DNA from: Thermacetogenium sp. UBA4966
Lineage (GTDB): Bacteria; Bacillota; DSM-12270; Thermacetogeniales; Thermacetogeniaceae
Direction of reading: 5' to 3'
DNA length: 9,656 nt
NCBI GenBank assembly: GCA_002397275.1
Contig: DHAA01000086.1
Coordinates: 2,970 to 12,625 of the forward strand
The notes below the pieces were generated by a model. The model saw only the letters and a program-made list of their open reading frames with translations, was not told where the DNA came from and ran no database searches. Positions 5,793-9,656 of this stretch are shown here, piece after piece; the first letter of the stretch is position 1; each line of letters starts with the position of its first letter. The translations under genes and the position numbers were made by a program.

Positions 5793-5880
5793 CAGGGCAA
5801 CACTCCTCACTGATTATGATTACCGGATTCTTTCCGGGTTAAAGATGCGCCGCTTTATGAACAGGCAAACCACATAACAA

Positions 5881-5923
5881 GCAGGGCAACCCCGTTTATA
5901 AACGAAAAATCGGCTGCTCCTGC
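5881..5923 (-). promoter_or_regulatory. Intercistronic hairpin between cysK and larE
   Basis: On the - strand, starting five bases after the cysK stop codon, GCAGGaGCAGCC (5923-5912) pairs with GGTTGCCCTGC (5891-5881), eleven pairs with one bulge and one G:U. The loop carries the perfect 12-base palindrome CGTTTATAAACG (5893-5904). No U-tract follows, so it is more likely an mRNA processing or stability element, or a partial barrier, than a full terminator. Confidence 0.45.
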
Positions 5924-5927
5924 CTTT

Positions 5928-6848
5928 CTACTCAAAGAGATCTGTGCTCAGGTAGCGCTCGCCTGTATCCGGCAGAATGGTCACCAGCACCTTGCCTGCG
6001 TTTTCCTTGCGCCGTGCTAATTCTTGTGCGGCAAAAGCCGCGGCGCCCGACGAAATACCGACAAGAAGTCCCAGCGTGCCGGCCAGAAGGCGGCTGGTTT
6101 TTGCCGCGTCCTCAGATGTTACCGTGACAATTTCGTCTACAAGCGATAAGTCGAGCACATCCGGAACAAAACCTGCCCCCAGCCCCTGGATCCTATGAGG
6201 GCCCGGATTCCCTCCCGATAAAATCGGCGATTCCGCAGGTTCCACGGCTATGACCTTGAGGGCATCCTTGCGCGGCTTGAGAGCCTCGGCAATCCCGGTA
6301 ATCGTTCCGCCGGTGCCTACCCCGCCGATGACGAAGTCTACCTTGCCCTCGGTGTCATCCCAGATCTCCACAGCGGTCGTCTCCCTGTGGATCGCCGGAT
6401 TCGCCGGATTCTTAAACTGCTGAGGGATAAAGGAGTTGGGAATCGCTGCGGCCAATTCTACCGCTTTTTCAACCGCCCCGGTCATCCCCTCGACGCCGGG
6501 GGTCAGGACCAACTCAGCGCCATAGGCCTTCAGTAAATTGCGGCGCTCGATGCTCATCGTTTCCGGCATTGTTAAGATCAGCCGGTAGCCGCCGGCGGCG
6601 CAGACAAAAGCCAGCCCCACTCCCGTATTGCCGCTCGTCGGCTCAATGATTGCCGTATCCTTGTTGATCAGCCCTTTTTCTTCGGCATCCTTGAGCATAG
6701 AGTAACCGATCCTGTCCTTAACACTGCCCGCGGGGTTAAAATATTCCAACTTCCCCAAAATGCATGCTCCATTATCATTTTCCAGGGATTTCAGTCGCAG
6801 CAGAGGGGTCCCGCCAATAAGGTCTGTCAGGCTTTCATAGAAACGCAT
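5928..6848 (-). CDS. cysK: Cysteine synthase (O-acetylserine sulfhydrylase)
   Basis: Makes L-cysteine from O-acetylserine and sulfide with PLP in the cytoplasm. The protein has 306 residues, the normal CysK length. The PLP lysine is Lys44 in NPAGSVKDR, the substrate-binding loop is EPTSGNTG at 69-76, and the phosphate loop is GVGTGGT at about 176-182. The C-terminal PLP-pyridine serine lies in GISSGA and the tail holds LPDTGERYLSTDLF. The internal motif PQQFKNPANPAIH is typical of OASS-A type enzymes. The ATG at 6848 is preceded by GGGAGG (6863-6858) nine bases away. It is the first gene of a four-gene - strand operon with a perfect sigma-A promoter and a dyad that probably serves as an operator. 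Placement ahead of larE and two trans-sulfuration enzymes suggests sulfide and cysteine handling as the operon theme. Confidence 0.96.
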   Translation of the reverse strand: MRFYESLTDLIGGTPLLRLKSLENDNGACILGKLEYFNPAGSVKDRIGYSMLKDAEEKGLINKDTAIIEPTSGNTGVGLAFVCAAGGYRLILTMPETMSIERRNLLKAYGAELVLTPGVEGMTGAVEKAVELAAAIPNSFIPQQFKNPANPAIHRETTAVEIWDDTEGKVDFVIGGVGTGGTITGIAEALKPRKDALKVIAVEPAESPILSGGNPGPHRIQGLGAGFVPDVLDLSLVDEIVTVTSEDAAKTSRLLAGTLGLLVGISSGAAAFAAQELARRKENAGKVLVTILPDTGERYLSTDLFE

Positions 6849-6900
6849 TAAAACATTCCTCCCTTAGTTATATAAATGCTAAGTTTTATTTTATCTTATT

Positions 6901-6924
6901 TTAGTATTTAACTAGGGATACTAA
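6901..6924 (-). promoter_or_regulatory. Candidate repressor operator of the cysK operon
   Basis: A perfect inverted repeat, TTAGTAT (6901-6907) and ATACTAA (6918-6924), with a 10-base centre, placed at about +5 to +28 of the predicted transcript. A regulator bound there would block RNA polymerase. Cysteine operons in Firmicutes are often controlled by Rrf2-family CymR, but this site is not a textbook CymR box, so the regulator is not named. Confidence 0.55.
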
Positions 6925-6935
6925 TCTTCCTGCAA

Positions 6936-6964
6936 ATTATAGATTCAGGCGCTTGCTGTGTCAA
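6936..6964 (-). promoter_or_regulatory. Perfect sigma-A promoter of the cysK-larE operon
   Basis: On the - strand TTGACA (6964-6959), a 17-base spacer and TATAAT (6941-6936). The expected transcript starts near 6929, giving an untranslated leader of about 80 bases. That leader holds no S-box or T-box signature but does hold a short stem CTTAG/CTAAG (6883-6863) directly before the ribosome site. Confidence 0.85.
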
Positions 6965-6987
6965 TAGCAAAATAAACGCTCCGAAGC

Positions 6988-7007
6988 TTTGCTTCACTTT
7001 GCTTCAC
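6988..7007. repeat. Short tandem repeat
   Basis: TTTGCTTCAC occurs twice in direct tandem (6988-6997, 6998-7007), preceded by GAAGC. It lies upstream of the cysK promoter in gene-free DNA. No function is apparent. Confidence 0.5.
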
Positions 7008-7051
7008 CATCAAATGGATGAAAATAGCTAAACATTGCTTTCAGGGGAAGT

Positions 7052-7237
7052 AGCCGGATGGATTCCAGCGAAGCGACCATTATGGAGTTCCGGGTAACGG
7101 CATCAGGCGTAGCGATGATACCGGTTAATTTGGAAGTTGGAGGTCAGAGGTTGGAGGTTAGAAACGTCTTTTCCAACTTCTAACCTCAGACATCACACAT
7201 CCAGTCATAATAGGGAGCGAGCGGAATCCAGCGGGCT
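7052..7237. repeat. Inverted-repeat-bounded non-coding element, MITE- or REP-like
   Basis: An imperfect arm of about 33 bases at 7052-7084, containing AGCCGGATGGATTCCAGCG and ending CATTATG, is repeated in inverse orientation at 7206-7237, which reads AGCCCGCTGGATTCCGCTCG and ends TATTATG. Between them lie two near-identical direct units (GTTGGAGGTCAGA, GTTGGAGGTTAGA) and a perfect 10-bp inverted repeat (7154-7163 with 7178-7187). There is no ORF inside and no clear target-site duplication. Together with the flanking sequence it fills the gene-free space between the cysK and sortase promoters. Confidence 0.5.
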
Positions 7238-7305
7238 GTTTCGCGATAATTGAGTAGCTTTTATTTTCAAGATAGGATACGAGAGGTAAGGGGGATGGGG
7301 GATGG

Positions 7306-7334
7306 GTGACGGAGAGCGGCGCCCATGATATAAT
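7306..7334 (+). promoter_or_regulatory. Promoter of the sortase gene
   Basis: GTGACG (7306-7311), a 17-base spacer and a perfect TATAAT (7329-7334). It points at the sortase start about 100 bases downstream. A G-rich run (7290-7306) abuts the -35 box. Confidence 0.6.
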
Positions 7335-7438
7335 TTATAGGGCGCAGCAACAGGAGCAAGGGAGCGGTCATCGATAATCCTACCGGCGGTCACTTTTCGC
7401 CTGCCGATTCCGGCGGTTGTTACAGGGAGGGATGAGAG

Positions 7439-8203
7439 GTGGAGAAGCGCGACAAAGGAAAAAAGAAGGCGGGACGAAGCATATGGTCGCAGGTGCTTTT
7501 GGTAATCTGCCTGGCAGTGATGGCAGTAAGCGGGTATATGCTCTATGCCCAACTGGCCGAATACCATGCCGGCAGAGTATCATATGATAAACTGGCGCAG
7601 GAGATCAACCCGGAAAAGGCAAAGACAGAGTGGCCGGACGTAGATTTCGACAGCCTGAAAGCCATAAATCCGGATATCGCCGGCTGGCTGATCTGCGAAG
7701 ATACATCCATTAACTACCCTGTGGTACAGGGGCGGGATAATTCCTACTACCTGAATCATTTATTCGACGGCACAGTGAACAAAGCGGGCTGCCTGTTCAT
7801 AGACTACCAGAATACCCCCGGCTTTGCCGATCAAAATACCATCATCCACGGACACAACATGAAAAACAAAACGATGTTTTCCGCTCTGACGAAATATAAA
7901 GACCAGGAGTTTTATGAAAAACACCGGCGCATGAAACTGCTGACAGAGGAGAGAAATTATTTCATAGAGCTTTTTGCCGGATATGTAACCGATCAACAGG
8001 ATAACGCTTGGCAAATCGGGTTCGCCGATGAAGACGGATTCAAAGCCTGGATCAAGCAAGCGGTCGCCAGGTCTACATTCCGGAGCGACGTAGCTGTCGG
8101 CGCGGAGGACCGTGTTGTTACGCTTTCCACCTGTTCTTATGAGTTTGATGATGCGCGCTATGTCCTTTTTGGGAAATTGGTCCCAGTTGATGCCGCATCC
8201 TAG
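7439..8203 (+). CDS. srtB: Class B sortase
   Basis: A membrane-anchored cysteine transpeptidase of 254 residues that cuts a sorting motif in secreted proteins and links them to the cell wall or to each other, acting on the outer face. A lysine/arginine-rich N-terminus (1-13) precedes one membrane segment (about 15-36). The class B signature follows: DFDSLKAINPDIAGWL (69-84), INYPVVQG, the strand ending IIHGHNM with catalytic His139, TLSTCSYEF with catalytic Cys232, and Arg240 in DARYVLFG completing the triad. The start is GTG 7439, with GGGAGG eight bases upstream; an ATG at 7432 is in another frame. A promoter lies at 7306-7334, and no terminator is seen before the next gene. No substrate with a sorting signal is visible, and the neighbouring LysM protein lacks one, so the target must be elsewhere. 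Confidence 0.93.
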   Translation: MEKRDKGKKKAGRSIWSQVLLVICLAVMAVSGYMLYAQLAEYHAGRVSYDKLAQEINPEKAKTEWPDVDFDSLKAINPDIAGWLICEDTSINYPVVQGRDNSYYLNHLFDGTVNKAGCLFIDYQNTPGFADQNTIIHGHNMKNKTMFSALTKYKDQEFYEKHRRMKLLTEERNYFIELFAGYVTDQQDNAWQIGFADEDGFKAWIKQAVARSTFRSDVAVGAEDRVVTLSTCSYEFDDARYVLFGKLVPVDAAS

Positions 8204-8253
8204 ACCCTCCCGTTATCCTTAACCGCCTCCGCATCACCGCCCTTCCCTGTCAT

Positions 8254-8294
8254 TTTATGGTACGGAAACCAGGGGTCCTATCTTTAACCATAAA
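8254..8294 (+). promoter_or_regulatory. Stem-loop in the sortase-peptidase spacer
   Basis: A perfect 8-bp stem, TTTATGGT (8254-8261) with ACCATAAA (8287-8294), encloses a small AGG/CCT stem (8271-8279). There is no U-tract, so it is not a usual terminator. No riboswitch consensus is recognised; in particular no ydaO (c-di-AMP) motif, which often precedes such peptidase genes. Confidence 0.35.
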
Positions 8295-8334
8295 TTATGA
8301 AGAAAAAGAAGGACTTTAGTCAGTTGGTGTCAAA

Positions 8335-8358
8335 CCATATTTTTATACTAAAATATGG
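8335..8358 (+). promoter_or_regulatory. Hairpin touching the ribosome site of the LysM-NlpC gene
   Basis: CCATATTTT (8335-8343) and AAAATATGG (8350-8358) form a perfect 9-bp stem with a 6-base loop. The last two G of the stem are the first two G of the Shine-Dalgarno GGGGGTGA (8357-8364), so the fold could limit access to it. The loop, TATACT, also resembles a -10 box, making this an alternative promoter site. Confidence 0.4.
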
Positions 8359-8371
8359 GGGTGATTAACTG

Positions 8372-9211
8372 TTGCATTTTTGCAGAAAAAAGTTTCTACC
8401 GGCTATCGGCGCCGTGCTGATCTGCGGAATGCTCTTCCCGGGGATCTCAGAAGCCGCCTCTTACACCGTTAAAAGCGGCGACTGCCTCTGGACAATCGCA
8501 AATCGGTACAAGACCACGGTAGCCAAGCTGCAGCAGCTCAACAACATCTCGGGTTCGTTAATCTTCCCGGGACAGACGCTCAAGGTGAGCGGCGAACAGG
8601 CTCAGAACCCAGCGCCGGCACCGGCGCCGTCAACGCCTGCTCCCCAGCCAAGCGCTCCCAGCAGCGCTACTTACACCGTTAAAAGCGGCGACTCGCTCTG
8701 GGCTATCGCTAATCGCTACAGCACGACCGTAGCCAAGCTGCAGCAGCTCAACAACATCTCGGGTTCGTTAATCTTCCCGGGACAGGTGCTCAAGGTGAGC
8801 GGCGGACAGGCTTCGCCAACCACGCCCAGCCGCGGCGGCAACTCCGATAAGATCATCCAAACAGCCAACCGCTTCCTGGGGGTCCCCTATGTATATGGAG
8901 GCATGTCCCCGTCAGGATTTGACTGCTCCGGTTTTGTAAAGTATGTGTATTCCTTAAACGGGATCACTCTCCCGCGCGTGGCCTGCGACCAGGCAAATGC
9001 CGGGACTAAAATAAGGAGCATGTCGCAACTGCAGCCGGGAGATCTTGTATGTTTCTCCTGCAACAGAAACGGCTATGTTGATCATATCGGCATCTATCTC
9101 GGAAACAATCAGATCGCCCACGCCAGCAGCAGCTCTCGTTCTATTGTTGTTTCTTCACTGAGCGGCAGCTGGTACATCCAAACATTTGTTCACGGTGTCC
9201 GCGTTTTGTAG
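8372..9211 (+). CDS. Secreted double-LysM NlpC/P60 peptidoglycan endopeptidase
   Basis: A wall hydrolase of 279 residues expected to cut stem peptides of peptidoglycan outside the cell. A signal peptide covers about 1-28 (RKK, then a hydrophobic stretch, then SEAA). Two LysM peptidoglycan-binding modules lie at about 30-73 and 100-143, joined by a Pro/Ala-rich linker (79-98). The NlpC/P60 domain spans about 158-279 with the catalytic triad Cys185 in FDCSGFVKYV, His238 in VDHIGIYLG and His250 in IAHASS. The start is TTG 8372, supported by GGGGGTGA eight bases upstream and by the signal peptide; the nearby ATG and GTG are in other frames. The two LysM modules are 91% identical in DNA over 142 bases (13 differences counted). 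Unusual cysteines are Cys38 in the first LysM, Cys205, and Cys227/Cys230 as CFSC. There is no wall-sorting signal at the C-terminus. Confidence 0.94.
   Translation: MHFCRKKFLPAIGAVLICGMLFPGISEAASYTVKSGDCLWTIANRYKTTVAKLQQLNNISGSLIFPGQTLKVSGEQAQNPAPAPAPSTPAPQPSAPSSATYTVKSGDSLWAIANRYSTTVAKLQQLNNISGSLIFPGQVLKVSGGQASPTTPSRGGNSDKIIQTANRFLGVPYVYGGMSPSGFDCSGFVKYVYSLNGITLPRVACDQANAGTKIRSMSQLQPGDLVCFSCNRNGYVDHIGIYLGNNQIAHASSSSRSIVVSSLSGSWYIQTFVHGVRVL
8461..8812 (+). repeat. Duplicated LysM-coding units (210-base period)
   Basis: Bases 8461-8602 and 8671-8812 are copies at an offset of exactly 210 bases, 129 of 142 identical by direct count. They include a fully identical 57-base run (8519-8575 and 8729-8785). 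This points to a recent internal duplication or ongoing gene conversion. Confidence 0.9.
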
Positions 9212-9250
9212 ACGTTAAGTCATTCGGGCATGCGGACGAAACATTGTTTT

Positions 9251-9302
9251 AAGAATAACGACCAGGCTCACATCCAGCGGAGTCCTGGCCGTTATTCTTT
9301 TT
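9251..9302 (+). terminator. Strong intrinsic terminator after the LysM-NlpC gene
   Basis: A 16-base arm (9251-9266, AAGAATAACGACCAGG) pairs with 9284-9299 with a single A/C mismatch, closes on CTC/GAG in the loop, and is followed by TTTTT (9298-9302). Confidence 0.93.
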
Positions 9303-9365
9303 CACTGAATAAAGACTTAATATAGTAGTAATATACAGAAGAAAGATTATCCCTACAATAAGAAA

Positions 9366-9404
9366 CGGCGATCATCATCTTCTACATTGGACCTCATATC
9401 GCCG
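9366..9404 (+). promoter_or_regulatory. Stem-loop upstream of the membrane-protein gene
   Basis: CGGCGAT (9366-9372) and ATCGCCG (9398-9404) form a perfect 7-bp stem around 25 bases, ending 35 bases before the presumed start codon. No T-run follows. It may be a leader element; no known family is recognised. Confidence 0.35.
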
Positions 9405-9438
9405 CTCCTCAAAAAATGATAATGGAAGGTGATAACCC

Positions 9439-9656
9439 ATCAAACAGATTAAAGCAGCATTGCGGATAATACATCTTTTCGTCGGTATCGGCGCCTTATT
9501 TGGCGGAACGGCCGGAATATTAAGCCCGGATGGAAGCGCGGTGGGAATGAACGCCGCTCAGGCACTGAAAAACGGCCCCTTTACCGATTTATTAATACCG
9601 GGAATTTTCTTGTTCACCGTCCTGGGGCTGGGCAATATAATCGCCTATATCACTGC
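9439..9656 (+). CDS. Small membrane protein, N-terminal part, apparent ATC start (3' end outside the window)
   Basis: Seventy-two residues are visible. After a short basic start (KQIKAALR) comes a hydrophobic segment (about 9-31, IIHLFVGIGALFGGTAGIL), then a loop with SPDGSAVGMNAAQALKNGPF, and a second hydrophobic segment beginning LLIPGIFLFTVLGLGNIIAYI. The pattern resembles short, uncharacterised integral membrane proteins of Firmicutes, which I recognise only loosely. No ATG, GTG or TTG lies at the expected position: the frame has TGA TAA at 9430-9435, while the ribosome site AAGGTGA (9426-9432) sits at proper distance from ATC 9439. The only later usual start, TTG 9460, would remove the basic N-terminus and has no ribosome site. 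Either initiation at ATC, a G-to-C base error, or a lost base after ATG 9423 would explain it. Function unknown. Confidence 0.6.
   Translation, partial: MKQIKAALRIIHLFVGIGALFGGTAGILSPDGSAVGMNAAQALKNGPFTDLLIPGIFLFTVLGLGNIIAYIT

Noticed and set aside
6849..6935. SAM riboswitch or T-box leader for the cysK operon
   Set aside because: The 80-base leader is AT-rich and too short, with no S-box core, no T-box motif and no terminator before cysK.
7205..7567. A 120-codon - strand frame spanning the sortase promoter and start
   Set aside because: Crosses the repeat element, promoter and sortase start; composition is repeat-like and no domain is seen.
8204..8371. c-di-AMP (ydaO) riboswitch before the LysM-NlpC gene
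   Set aside because: Such riboswitches are common before wall hydrolases, but the conserved core is absent and the spacer is too short.
8372..9211. Wall-sorting substrate of the adjacent sortase
   Set aside because: The C-terminus ends in TFVHGVRVL with no sorting motif, hydrophobic stretch or charged tail.
1..9656. CRISPR array, tRNA or rRNA genes
   Set aside because: No regularly spaced repeats, no cloverleaf-like GGTTCGA-type arm in a fitting context, and no rRNA-like sequence seen on either strand.

Overview
The window looks like chromosome from an anaerobic, low-to-moderate GC Gram-positive bacterium of class Clostridia (Peptococcaceae-like is my inference). The grounds are strong Shine-Dalgarno boxes of the GGAGG type, GTG and TTG starts, near-consensus sigma-A promoters, a class B sortase, a LysM-NlpC/P60 wall hydrolase and a DUF2325 protein. 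Genes are GC-rich relative to very AT-rich spacers.

Left part (1-2640). The 3' end of glutamine-type NAD+ synthetase (nadE) closes with a small AT-rich terminator. It is followed by a stand-alone B3/B4 tRNA-binding-domain protein on the + strand. From 1288 to 2125 there is no intact large gene. This stretch is a decayed zone holding a promoter-bearing 5' fragment of lipA (lipoyl synthase) on the - strand, a bidirectional hairpin, two possible 43-codon ORFs and orphan promoters. A small DUF2325 gene (- strand) follows. Between it and the next gene lie a perfect sigma-A promoter and a roughly 165-nt leader made of closely packed hairpins ending in an intrinsic terminator.

Centre (2666-6964). 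A four-gene - strand operon, transcribed cysK > larE > two trans-sulfuration PLP enzymes, handles cysteine, homocysteine and sulfur transfer. It has a perfect TTGACA-N17-TATAAT promoter, and a 24-bp dyad just downstream of the expected transcription start suggests a repressor operator. CysK makes cysteine, the two PLP enzymes (both 378 aa, collinear) would interconvert or split sulfur amino acids, and LarE is the sulfur transferase of the nickel-pincer cofactor pathway. No larB or larC is present here. LarE carries a CxxC plus the sacrificial cysteine, which resembles the iron-sulfur, recycling type.

Right part (6965-9656). The 474 bases from 6965 to the sortase start hold no gene but contain a non-coding, inverted-repeat-bounded element of about 186 bp and the sortase promoter. 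A class B sortase and a secreted double-LysM NlpC/P60 peptidase follow on the + strand, ended by a strong terminator. The window closes with the 5' part of a small membrane-protein gene that appears to begin at a non-canonical ATC codon.

The most notable observations are the structured leader in front of DUF2325, the larE gene embedded in a cysteine operon with a visible operator, the truncated lipA, the MITE-like element and the ATC start.
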